A stretch of 64,000 bases of DNA from Streptomyces sp. QL37 (lineage in GTDB: Bacteria; Actinomycetota; Actinomycetes; Streptomycetales; Streptomycetaceae). Both the position numbers and the translations under genes were made by a program. Where the stretch lies: NCBI RefSeq assembly GCF_002941025.1, contig NZ_PTJS01000001.1, forward strand, positions 4,402,001-4,466,000, given 5' to 3'. Below, piece by piece: positions 57,901-64,000 of the stretch; within the stretch, counting starts at the first letter, position 1, and every line of letters starts with the position of its first letter. The notes below the pieces were generated by a model that saw only the letters and a list, made by a program, of their open reading frames with translations, made no database searches and was not told the origin of the DNA.

Positions 57901-58841
57901 CTGAGGTTGCGTTTGTTCAGCGCGTCCGCGGTGTCGCGGATCTCCCGCTCCCCGGAGAGGAAGACCAGGACGTCGCCGGGGGCCTCGTGGTCCAGCTCGT
58001 CGACGGCGTCGCAGATGGCGGTGATCTGGTCGCGGTCGGAGTCGTCGGAATCGTCCTCCAGGAGAGGGCGGTAACGCACCTCCACCGGGTACGTCCGGCC
58101 GCTGACCTCCACGATCGGCGCCTCGCCGAAGTGCTTGGCGAAGCGCTCCGGGTCGATGGTCGCCGACGTGATGACGACCTTCAGGTCGGGGCGCTTGGGC
58201 AGCAGCCGGGCCAGATAGCCCAGCAGGAAGTCGATGTTCAGGGACCGCTCGTGGGCCTCGTCGATGATGATCGTGTCGTAGGCGAGGAGCTCGCGGTCCG
58301 TCTGGATCTCGGCCAGCAGGATGCCGTCCGTCATCAGCTTCACGAAGGTCGCGTCCGGGTTCACCTGGTCGGTGAAGCGGACCTTCCAGCCGACGGCCTC
58401 GCCGAGCGGGGTCTTCAGCTCGTCCGCGACGCGCTCGGCGACCGTGCGTGCCGCGATCCGGCGTGGCTGGGTGTGCCCGATCATGCCGCGGACGCCGCGC
58501 CCCAGCTCCATGCAGATCTTGGGGATCTGCGTGGTCTTGCCCGAGCCGGTCTCACCGGCGACGATCACGACCTGGTGGTCGCGTATCGCCTCCAGGATCT
58601 CGTCCTTCTTCTGGCTGACCGGGAGCTGTTCCGGGTACGACAGGGCGGGCATCCGCGCGGCGCGTCCCGCGAGCCGCTCGGCTGCCTTCCCGGCCTCGGC
58701 CGAGATCTCGTCCAGCACGGACTGGCGGGCCTCGGGCTTGCGGATGCGGCGGGCACCCTCGAGACGGCGGCCGAGCCGGTGCGCGTCGCGGAGCGAGAGC
58801 TGCCCGAGCTGGGACTGGAGATCGGCGAAGGAAGTAGACAT
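54921..58841 (-). CDS. hrpA: ATP-dependent RNA helicase HrpA
   Basis: A 1306-residue DEAH-box helicase, involved in rescuing collided ribosomes in E. coli. Motifs in order: I VIVAGETGSGKTTQIPKICM (near residue 92), Ia TQPRRIAARTVAERVA, II DTIIIDEAHERSLN, III VITSATIDPERFA, V VLATNVAETSLTVPG and VI NQRKGRCGRTSDG. The HA2 and OB regions follow, then the long C-terminal DUF3418-type domain found in full-length HrpA. Length is normal. ATG 58841 (MSTSFADLQSQLG). Large open frames on the opposite strand are shadows. Confidence 0.97.
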   Translation of the reverse strand: MSTSFADLQSQLGQLSLRDAHRLGRRLEGARRIRKPEARQSVLDEISAEAGKAAERLAGRAARMPALSYPEQLPVSQKKDEILEAIRDHQVVIVAGETGSGKTTQIPKICMELGRGVRGMIGHTQPRRIAARTVAERVADELKTPLGEAVGWKVRFTDQVNPDATFVKLMTDGILLAEIQTDRELLAYDTIIIDEAHERSLNIDFLLGYLARLLPKRPDLKVVITSATIDPERFAKHFGEAPIVEVSGRTYPVEVRYRPLLEDDSDDSDRDQITAICDAVDELDHEAPGDVLVFLSGEREIRDTADALNKRNLRHTEVLPLYARLSHAEQHRVFQRHTGRRIVLATNVAETSLTVPGIKYVIDPGNARISRYSHRTKVQRLPIERISQASANQRKGRCGRTSDGICIRLYSEDDFVTRPEFTDPEILRTNLASVILQMTAAGLGDIEKFPFIDPPDHRNIRDGIQLLQELGALDPVEKDPKKRLTPLGRKLSQLPVDPRLARMVIEAEKNGCAREVMVIAAALSIQDPRERPSEKQTQADQNHARFKDETSDFLAFLNLWRYIREQQKERGSSSFRRMCKQEYLNFLRIREWQDIYAQLRTVAKQMGIELNEQDAPEQSVHTSLLAGLLSHIGLKDTEKNEYLGARSAKFAIFPGSALFKKQPRFVMSAELVETSRLWARVNAKVEPEWIEPLAQHLLKRTYSEPHWEKDQAAVMAYERVTLYGVPIVAQRKINFGRIDQEASRDLFIRNALVEGDWRTHHQFFHDNRKLLGEVEELEHRARRRDILVDDETLFDFYDQRIPEHIVSGAHFDSWWKHKRRDEPDALDFERSMLINEKAGAVTKDDYPDSWRQGKLKFRVTYQFEPGADADGVTVHIPLQVLNQVTSEGFDWQIPGLREEVVTELIRSLPKPIRRHYVPAPNYATKFLERAVPLQEPLPLTLARELQRMVGVPVTADDFDLSRIPDHLKITFRITDERRRKVAEDKDLEALKIQLRPKARQALSKAAAATAGPSGESIERSGLTDWTIGTLDKVFETRRAGQPVKAYPALVDQGGTVAVRLFDTEAEQQQAMWRGTRKLILLNIPVNPAKFASDKLTNQQKLALSRNPHGSIQALFDDCATAAADRLIAAHGGPAWDEASFRKLYDKVRADLVDLTVRTIGQVQQILAAWQACERRLKSTNSLVLINNVTDVRDHLARLVPSGFVTMTGLRRLPDLMRYLVAEDRRLQQMPTNVQRDTTRMEKVHEMQDEYAWLLEQLPQGRPVPQEVLDIRWMIEELRVSYFAHALGTAQPVSDKRIVKAIDAAAP

Positions 58842-59074
58842 ACGGATCCCAGGATCTCACCCGGGCGCGAGGAGTGGCGAACCTATTTCGCCCGGGCCGT
58901 GTCACACCTCTCCCGGAAGTCCTTGCGGGGCCCGCCGGTGACCGAGCGGGACGGTGGTGTCACAGGACGTACCATTTCGGGCAGCTGATCATCCGTTCCC
59001 CCCGCAGGGCGACCCGCGCACCTCCCGCGGACCCCCGCTCGCCCTCCCCGCACCGCACCCGCACGGAGCGCCGT

Positions 59075-59851
59075 ATGCCCACGCCCGCCCGCCCCTCGCC
59101 GTCCGCGAAGAAGCCGTCCTCCGCGCGGAAGCCGATGCTTTTCGGCCTTGTCGTCGTGCTCGCCGCCGGGCTGCTCGGCTTCGTCTCCTACCGGGCGACC
59201 GCCCCGGACGCGCCCGGCTCCGACACCCCGGCCGCCGCCACGACAGCTGGACCGGACCCCGATGTCTACGAGGAACTGGCGGGACTGGCCCGGCGCGACG
59301 CCGGAGACAAGCTCGCCCAGGGCCGCACCGACGCCCCCGTCGTCCTCATCGAGTACGCCGACTTCCAGTGCGGCTACTGCGGGAAGTTCGCCCGGGACAC
59401 CGAACCCGAACTGATCAAGAGGTACGTCGACGACGGCACCCTGCGCATCGAATGGCGCAACTTCCCGATCTTCGGCGAGGCATCCGAGGCCGCCGCCCGG
59501 GCCTCCTGGGCGGCCGGCCGCCAGGACCGCTTCTGGGCCTTCCACCGGGCCGCCTACGCCGAGGACGCCAAGGAGAAGGGCTTCGGCAAGGACCGCCTCA
59601 GGGCCCTCGCCCAGCAGGCCGGCGTGAAGGACCTCGACCGTTTCGCGCGCGACACGGACAGCGCGGCCGCCACCGAGGCGGTCCGCGAGGACCGGGAGCA
59701 GGCCTACGGGATCGGCGCCACGTCCACACCGTCCTTCCTCATCAACGGCCGCCCCCTGGCCGGCGCCCAGCCCATGGCCGTCTTCACCGAGGCGATCGAG
59801 GACGCGGCGGCGGAGGAAGCCAACGTGGGCAGCGCCGGGGAACCGAAGTGA
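59075..59851 (+). CDS. Membrane-anchored DsbA-like thioredoxin-fold protein
   Basis: A 258-residue protein with a basic head, one membrane helix (MLFGLVVVLAAGLLGFVSY) and an external DsbA-type domain. The domain shows VVLIEYADFQCGYCGKFARD with the CGYC active site and GATSTPSFLINGRPLAGAQP with the cis-proline loop. It likely oxidises or isomerises disulfides of exported proteins. The ATG at 59075 is chosen because upstream in-frame sequence lacks family similarity. The stop overlaps the CcdA-like start by four bases, so the pair forms one redox unit. Confidence 0.92.
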   Translation: MPTPARPSPSAKKPSSARKPMLFGLVVVLAAGLLGFVSYRATAPDAPGSDTPAAATTAGPDPDVYEELAGLARRDAGDKLAQGRTDAPVVLIEYADFQCGYCGKFARDTEPELIKRYVDDGTLRIEWRNFPIFGEASEAAARASWAAGRQDRFWAFHRAAYAEDAKEKGFGKDRLRALAQQAGVKDLDRFARDTDSAAATEAVREDREQAYGIGATSTPSFLINGRPLAGAQPMAVFTEAIEDAAAEEANVGSAGEPK

Positions 59852-60732
59852 CCCCGGACATCGGCTACTTCGCCGCCCTCCTCGGAGGCCTCCTGGCCCT
59901 CGTCAGCCCGTGCAGCGCCCTGCTGCTCCCGGCCTTCTTCGCGTACTCCGTGGACTCCGCCTCACGGCTGCTGGCGCGTACGTGCATCTTCTACGCCGGT
60001 CTCGCCACGACGCTCGTCCCCCTCGGGGCCGCGGGTTCGTACGCCGGACGGCTCTTCTACGGGCACCGTGACGCGCTCGTCCTCGGCGCGGGCTGGCTGA
60101 TCATCGGGCTCGGCCTCGCCCAGATCGCCGGGCTGGGCTTCGCCTCCCGGCGGATCGCCGCCGTCAGCGGCCGGATCCGGCCCACCACCGCCCTCTCCGT
60201 CTACGCCCTGGGCGCGGTCTACGGGCTGGCGGGGTTCTGCGCGGGCCCGATCCTCGGAAGCGTCCTCACGGTGGCCGCCGTCAGCGGCAGCCCCGTCTAC
60301 GGCGGACTGCTGCTCGCCGTCTACGCGCTGGGCATGGCCCTGCCGCTGTTCGTGCTCGCCCTGCTCTGGGAACGCTTCGACCTCGGCCGCCGGGCCTGGC
60401 TCCGCGGCAGGCCGCTGCGGGCCGGCCGCTTCGACCTCGGCCGCCGGGCCTGGCTCCGCGGCAGGCCGCTGCGGGCCGGCCGCTTCGAGCTGCACAGCAC
60501 CACGCTGCTCTCCGGCCTCTTCTTCATCGGGCTCGGGGTGCTCTTCCTTGTGTACGACGGGGCGACCGCACTGCCCGGACTCCTGGACGTGGACGACTCG
60601 TTCGCCGTCGAGCAGTGGGCCCGGAGCCTCGGCGAGCGGGTGCCGGACGGGGCCGCGCTGACCGCCGTGGTGGCCGTGGTGCTGCTCGGACTGACCGTGC
60701 AGGCATTGCGGCGGCGGCGTGACGCCGAGTGA
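59848..60732 (+). CDS. CcdA-like thiol-disulfide transporter
   Basis: A 294-residue membrane protein with at least six helices that passes reducing equivalents across the membrane. The two conserved cysteines are present in LLALVSPCSALLLPAFFAYS and YGLAGFCAGPILGSVLTVAA. It is coupled by a GTGA overlap to the DsbA-like gene and presumably keeps it, or a haem-maturation thioredoxin, in the right redox state. A 54-bp tandem duplication (60373-60480) inserts 18 extra residues (RFDLGRRAWLRGRPLRAG twice) into a basic cytoplasmic loop without shifting the frame. Confidence 0.9.
   Translation: MTPDIGYFAALLGGLLALVSPCSALLLPAFFAYSVDSASRLLARTCIFYAGLATTLVPLGAAGSYAGRLFYGHRDALVLGAGWLIIGLGLAQIAGLGFASRRIAAVSGRIRPTTALSVYALGAVYGLAGFCAGPILGSVLTVAAVSGSPVYGGLLLAVYALGMALPLFVLALLWERFDLGRRAWLRGRPLRAGRFDLGRRAWLRGRPLRAGRFELHSTTLLSGLFFIGLGVLFLVYDGATALPGLLDVDDSFAVEQWARSLGERVPDGAALTAVVAVVLLGLTVQALRRRRDAE
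60373..60480 (+). repeat. Two 54-bp tandem repeats inside the CcdA-like gene
   Basis: Units 60373-60426 and 60427-60480 are identical. Each encodes 18 residues, so the frame is kept. The start of a third partial unit (cgcttcga) follows. Confidence 0.97.
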
Positions 60733-60738
60733 GTACGG

Positions 60739-60769
60739 CGAAAGCCCCGTCCGGGGGACGGGGCTTTCG
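60739..60769. terminator. Terminator shared by the CcdA gene and the tRNA operon
   Basis: cgaaagccccgtcc pairs with ggacggggctttcg around ggg, just beyond the CcdA stop and just beyond the 3' end of the facing tRNA-Phe. Confidence 0.85.
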
Positions 60770-60771
60770 GG

Positions 60772-60848
60772 TGGTGGCTGGGGCCGGGATCGAACCGGCG
60801 ACCTATCGCTTTTCAGGCGATCGCTCGTACCAACTGAGCTACCCAGCC
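60772..60848 (-). tRNA. tRNA-Phe (GAA)
   Basis: Acceptor GGCTGGG/CCCAGCC, D arm GCTC, anticodon loop CTGAAAA (anticodon GAA), T arm GTTCGATCC, discriminator A and an encoded CCA. Last gene of a minus-strand Glu-Asp-Phe tRNA cluster. Confidence 0.97.
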
Positions 60849-60870
60849 ACGCAGCTCATACGGGCTGCAG

Positions 60871-60945
60871 CGGTCCTGACGGGATTTGAACCCGCGGCCT
60901 CCACCTTGACAGGGTGGCGAGCACTCCAAACTGCTCCACAGGACC
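60871..60945 (-). tRNA. tRNA-Asp (GTC), copy 2
   Basis: Identical in its body to the copy at 54730-54804, with anticodon loop CTGTCAA. It is the middle gene of the Glu-Asp-Phe cluster; CCA is not encoded. Confidence 0.96.
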
Positions 60946-60984
60946 TGGCTAATGTGCGAGACAAGTCTCGCACACGGTTAAGCG

Positions 60985-61057
60985 TGCCCCCAACGGGATT
61001 CGAACCCGTGCTACCGCCTTGAAAGGGCGGCGTCCTGGGCCACTAGACGATGAGGGC
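60985..61057 (-). tRNA. tRNA-Glu (TTC)
   Basis: Acceptor GCCCTCA/TGGGGGC (one G-U pair), anticodon stem CCGCC/GGCGG with loop CTTTCAA (anticodon TTC), T arm GTTCGAATC, discriminator A, no encoded CCA. First gene of the cluster. Confidence 0.96.
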
Positions 61058-62311
61058 TAAGGGCCCACCTGCGCGCTTTCCAGCGCGTCGGGGACGTGAG
61101 AAGCATATGGGATGCGGGGAGGTATCGCCAAAACGGTTTACGGGGAAGGCGTCGGGACGCTCGGGGAGGGGGCCGGACTCTTCAGGTTCTCCTCCGGGAG
61201 ATGGCGGCTGACCTCGGCCGTCGTCAGGCCCAGACCGCCCAGGGTGATCTCGTCCCAGGCCTGTAGATGCCGGGTGGGGCGGTCCAGGTAGAGCACCGAG
61301 GCGCGCACCTTCTCGGGTTTCTGGTTCTGCACGGCGCGCAGTCCGCCGCCGCCCGTGGAGCCCTCGACCTTCAGCCGAGTGCCCAGGGGCAGCAGTTCGT
61401 TGACCCGGTGGTGCACATGGCCGGCCAGGACCAGCGGAACGGTGCCGTCCGTCTCCCGCGCCGCGTTCGGGTCGTGCGCCACCGCGATGTCCACCGGGGT
61501 GCCCGCCCGCCTCTGGTCGCGCAGCGCCGAGGCGAGACGCATGCCCGCGAGCTGCTCCGAGGCCTTGCCGCCGGTGGGGCGTGACCGGTCGGGGGTGAAC
61601 TGGGGGTCACCGGTGCCGGCGATCCGTACCCCGGCCACGCTCACGGCGTGGCCCTCGTCCAGTACGTACGCGTTCCTGGTCTTCCTCAGATAGGCCTGGG
61701 TCTCCTTGGAGTCGTGGTTGCCCCTCACCCACACATAGGGGGCGCCGAGGTCGCGGACGGGGTCGAGGAAGCCGTTCTCCGCGGCCGTGCCGTGGTCCAT
61801 CGTGTCGCCCGAGTCGATGATCACGTCGATCTCGTACTGCTCGACGAGCGATTCGATGATGTGCCAGGCGGCGGGGTTGAGATGGATGTCCGAGACGTGC
61901 AGAACCCGGATGGTCGCCGGGTCCGGCTGGTACACGGGCAGCGTGGACGTGGCGTCGTACAGCTTGGTGACGTTGGTGACGAGCCGGGCCAGTTCCTGCT
62001 GGTACACGTCGAACTCGGTGACGATCGAGCGGGCGTCGCCGACGACCGAGGGGGCGCTGGAGAGCAGGCCGGAGAATTTCGGCTCCAGGACGGACTTCGG
62101 GTTCCAGGTGGCGTAGGCGCTGACGCCCGAGGCGGCCAGCAGCGCGAGGGCGAGGCCTCCCGCGGCCAGGGCGCGGCGCGGGCGCCGGTAGACGACGAGG
62201 CCGAGGGCGGTGGCGCCGGAGACCACCGCCACGCAGGAGCGGACGGCCAGCTCCCGGGTGCCGGAGGCGACGTCGTCGGTGACCTCGTCCTGGAGGCCCG
62301 AGAGGCGCTCG

Positions 62312-62439
62312 GGGTGCTTGACCAGGGCCTGGGAGCGCCCCGGGTCGAGCTGGTCGACGTCCACGTCCAGGCGGACCGGGGCGTGGTGGGAGTCCAGCTC
62401 CAGGGCGCCGAGGGGCGACACGTTGATCTTGGTGCCGCC
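62312..62439. repeat. Segment A of fold-back rearrangement 2
   Basis: 128 bp within the metallophosphoesterase gene, recurring inverted at 62631-62758 and in part directly in 62756-63053. Confidence 0.93.
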
Positions 62440-62636
62440 GATCGCCGAGGGCCGCAGCGTCATGGTGGTGTCCATGGGCCCCACCGGCGTACGCACGCTG
62501 CCGACGACCAGCAGCCCCAGCCAGGCGCCCAGCACGACCACGGCCAGCAGGCCGAAGGCCCGTTTCCAGGGGTGCGCGGCGGGGGCGAGGCCGCCGGCGG
62601 GGGAGGTGGCGCGCGAGCGGGAGCGGCGGAGGCGGC
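62339..62636 (+). repeat. Direct repeat, copy 1 (298 bp) of fold-back rearrangement 2
   Basis: Aligns with 62756-63053 at a fixed offset of 417 bp with one mismatch (62346 versus 62763) and no indel. Confidence 0.95.
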
Positions 62637-62758
62637 ACCAAGATCAACGTGTCGCCCCTCGGCGCCCTGGAGCTGGACTCCCACCACGCCCCGGTCCGCC
62701 TGGACGTGGACGTCGACCAGCTCGACCCGGGGCGCTCCCAGGCCCTGGTCAAGCACCC
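62631..62758. repeat. Inverted copy of segment A (128 bp)
   Basis: Reverse complement of 62312-62439. It shares ggcggc with the end of direct-repeat copy 1 and ccc with the start of copy 2, so both joins sit on short homologies. Confidence 0.93.
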
Positions 62759-63090
62759 GGGTGGAGCTGGTCGACGTCCACGTCCAGGCGGACCGGGGCG
62801 TGGTGGGAGTCCAGCTCCAGGGCGCCGAGGGGCGACACGTTGATCTTGGTGCCGCCGATCGCCGAGGGCCGCAGCGTCATGGTGGTGTCCATGGGCCCCA
62901 CCGGCGTACGCACGCTGCCGACGACCAGCAGCCCCAGCCAGGCGCCCAGCACGACCACGGCCAGCAGGCCGAAGGCCCGTTTCCAGGGGTGCGCGGCGGG
63001 GGCGAGGCCGCCGGCGGGGGAGGTGGCGCGCGAGCGGGAGCGGCGGAGGCGGCGGACACGGACGGCTGCGGCGTGGAACGGGCGTGCCAT
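62749..63090 (-). pseudogene. Metallophosphoesterase N-terminal fragment
   Basis: Starts MARPFHAAAVRVRRLRRSRS and continues through the first membrane helix and MDTTMTLRPSAIGGTKINVS to DVDQLHPGA, where it crosses the junction and stops after 113 residues. It is the native 5' end of the gene whose body is at 61138-62636. It lacks the phosphoesterase domain and is not expected to function. Confidence 0.8.
62756..63053 (+). repeat. Direct repeat, copy 2 (298 bp) of fold-back rearrangement 2
   Basis: Second copy of 62339-62636. It continues beyond 63053 into unique sequence carrying the native start of the metallophosphoesterase gene. Confidence 0.95.
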
Positions 63091-63111
63091 TGGGCGCGTA
63101 TGCCCCGATCG

Positions 63112-63352
63112 GGCAGCACCCCCGCGTACCACTCGCCGCGCTCGGTGAGCGGCGTGCCCTCGTAGAGGCCGAGCAGCTCCCGGTCCTCCGAGTCCTCCGG
63201 CTCCTCCTCCACGAACACCGCGACGTTGTCCATCAGCCGCATCAGCTCCGGCGGGACCCGGTCAAGAGCCAGGCTCACCAGCTCTTCGAACTCCTCGCGC
63301 GTCATCTCCAGCACCCCGCCATTGTCACGTACGCCGGGCGGTAACGGGCGGG
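63112..63352. repeat. Left arm of a long palindrome (rearrangement 3)
   Basis: 241 bp that are the reverse complement of 63358-63598, with only five bases (tgcgg) between the arms. On the minus strand it reads the first 69 residues of the metallopeptidase ([13 protein letters not shown]...) before crossing into unrelated sequence. Within this arm, the fragment is a non-functional copy. Confidence 0.95.
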
Positions 63353-63357
63353 TGCGG

Positions 63358-63598
63358 CCCGCCCGTTACCGCCCGGCGTACGTGACAATGGCGGGGTGCT
63401 GGAGATGACGCGCGAGGAGTTCGAAGAGCTGGTGAGCCTGGCTCTTGACCGGGTCCCGCCGGAGCTGATGCGGCTGATGGACAACGTCGCGGTGTTCGTG
63501 GAGGAGGAGCCGGAGGACTCGGAGGACCGGGAGCTGCTCGGCCTCTACGAGGGCACGCCGCTCACCGAGCGCGGCGAGTGGTACGCGGGGGTGCTGCC
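63358..63598. repeat. Right arm of the long palindrome (rearrangement 3)
   Basis: Carries the true 5' end and upstream region of the metallopeptidase gene. Together with the left arm it makes a 487-base near-perfect palindrome, a form normally unstable in bacterial DNA. Confidence 0.95.
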
Positions 63599-63749
63599 GG
63601 ACCGGATCACCATCTACCGGGGGCCGACGCTGCGGATGTGCGAGACCCGCGAGGACGTGGTCGCCGAGACGGAGATCACCGTGGTCCACGAGATCGCCCA
63701 CCACTTCGGCATCGACGACGAGCGGCTGCACGAGCTGGGGTACGGGTGA
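63396..63749 (+). CDS. Zincin-like metallopeptidase family protein
   Basis: A 117-residue protein opening [20 protein letters not shown], then [35 protein letters not shown] and the zinc-binding helix [20 protein letters not shown] (HExxH followed by a third ligand). This is the short actinobacterial metallopeptidase family (formerly DUF1025-like), with no known substrate. GTG 63396 is preferred; an ATG at 63405 is possible. The stop overlaps the crcB start. The first 69 codons are mirrored in the palindrome's left arm. Confidence 0.88.
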   Translation: MLEMTREEFEELVSLALDRVPPELMRLMDNVAVFVEEEPEDSEDRELLGLYEGTPLTERGEWYAGVLPDRITIYRGPTLRMCETREDVVAETEITVVHEIAHHFGIDDERLHELGYG

Positions 63750-64000
63750 GCACCCGGGAGCCACCGCCCCGGCGGCCCGTCGTCGACCCGGACGTCGACC
63801 TCTCCGTGCCCGCGCAGCGCGCCGAGACGGAGGGCGCGGGCAGGTGGCGGGTCCTGGCGGTGATCGCGGCGGGCGGCGCGGCCGGGGCCGCGGCGCGGTA
63901 CGCGGCGTCCCTCGCCTGGCCCACCGCCGAGGACGGCTTCCCGTGGGCCGTCCTCGCCGTCAATGTGGCGGGCTGCGCCCTGATCGGTGTGCTGATGGTG
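63746..64000 (+). CDS. crcB: Fluoride channel CrcB/Fluc, N-terminal part (partial)
   Basis: The first 85 codons are visible; the gene runs off the right edge. After a 35-residue Pro/Arg/Asp-rich head it shows [20 protein letters not shown] and [20 protein letters not shown], matching the first two helices of the Fluc family (G-x-x-GAxxRY and the NxxG motif). Fluc proteins are dimeric channels exporting fluoride; many actinobacteria have two adjacent crcB genes. GTG 63746 overlaps the metallopeptidase stop by four bases. Confidence 0.88.
   Translation, partial: MSTREPPPRRPVVDPDVDLSVPAQRAETEGAGRWRVLAVIAAGGAAGAAARYAASLAWPTAEDGFPWAVLAVNVAGCALIGVLMV

Larger units (their letters stand above)
61138..62636 (-). 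pseudogene. Metallophosphoesterase, body of a gene broken by a fold-back rearrangement
   Basis: The body reads a membrane helix (LLAVVVLGAWLGLLVVGSV), an outside segment, a second membrane helix and a calcineurin-like phosphoesterase domain: VLHVSDIHLNPAAW, IIDSGDTMDHG, YVWVRGNHDSKETQ, AVAHDPNA and LVLAGHVHHRVN. All metal-binding motifs are intact. Going upstream, the true gene would continue into SRSRATSPAGG and start MARPFHAAAVRV. At 62636 the sequence instead enters an inverted copy, and an in-frame stop follows. The native N-terminus survives separately at 62749-63090. Without the extra copies the protein would be 511 residues. If the rearrangement is real, only a shortened protein from the GTG at 62541 (467 residues) could be made. 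Confidence 0.8.

Noticed and set aside
54591-58988. 1465-residue plus-strand open frame opposite hrpA
   Set aside because: It mirrors the hrpA codon structure in a GC-rich genome and has no domain of its own.

Overview
The window is high-GC actinobacterial DNA and almost certainly comes from a Streptomyces chromosome. It carries a 68-residue BldC, an Lsr2 nucleoid protein, a Streptomyces-type valine dehydrogenase, mycothiol-linked enzymes, many GTG starts with GGAGG-type ribosome binding sites, and frequent four-base ATGA/GTGA overlaps. From memory, the block dnaX, purD, purC, lsr2, purSQL, purF, purM, vdh, bldC, hrpA follows the gene order of the conserved core of S. coelicolor (around SCO4067-SCO4092).

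Layout. 1-4760: tail-end genes (LytR_C-type membrane protein, VapB-like protein, secreted M28 aminopeptidase, HhH-GPD protein) and an ECF42-type sigma factor with its DGPF/YciI partner. 4940-16312: a cobalamin corrin-ring cluster (cobL, cobM, cbiD, cobK, cobIJ, cobH, cobG, cobN) on both strands, with a B12 riboswitch in front of cobN. 16397-25125: accessory genes, namely an IclR regulator, an LAETG-anchored surface protein, two VOC proteins flanking a small AraC regulator, a DHFR-like reductase, and a two-gene operon pairing a second cis-prenyltransferase with an MpaB/Lcp-type (DUF2236) oxygenase fused to EF hands. 25306-41175: tRNA-Ser, SRP RNA, dnaX, purD, purC, a two-component system, three tRNA-Gly genes, lsr2, purSQL and an ArsR-like regulator. 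41206-46847: M23 peptidase, META lipoprotein, mycothiol-dependent enzyme, and a Tat-exported sulfatase preceded by a sulfur-type leader peptide. 47324-54588: purF, purM, DUF3073, vdh, bldC, DUF6274. 54691-64000: hrpA, tRNA genes, a DsbA-like/CcdA pair, a broken metallophosphoesterase, a zinc metallopeptidase and the start of crcB.

How the genes work together. The cob genes cover most of corrin-ring methylation, contraction and reduction plus the large cobaltochelatase subunit. Purine genes here cover PurF, D, SQL, M and C, that is most steps to SAICAR, but as separate units rather than one operon. The DsbA-like/CcdA pair forms a thiol-redox module. ECF42 and its DGPF partner, and the VOC/AraC group, look like small regulatory modules.

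Most notable points. (1) Three fold-back rearrangements (20819-22369, 62312-63053, 63112-63598). Two share the same duplicate-plus-inverted-copy layout, and the third is a near-perfect palindrome with 241-bp arms. They are either template-switch mutations or assembly/library artefacts, and one breaks the metallophosphoesterase. (2) The cis-prenyltransferase/DUF2236-EF-hand operon. (3) A tRNA-Gly(UCC) with altered D- and T-loop elbow bases like those of non-proteinogenic glycine tRNAs. (4) A cysteine-ending leader peptide upstream of the sulfatase. (5) A 20-bp box repeated at matching distance before both VOC genes.
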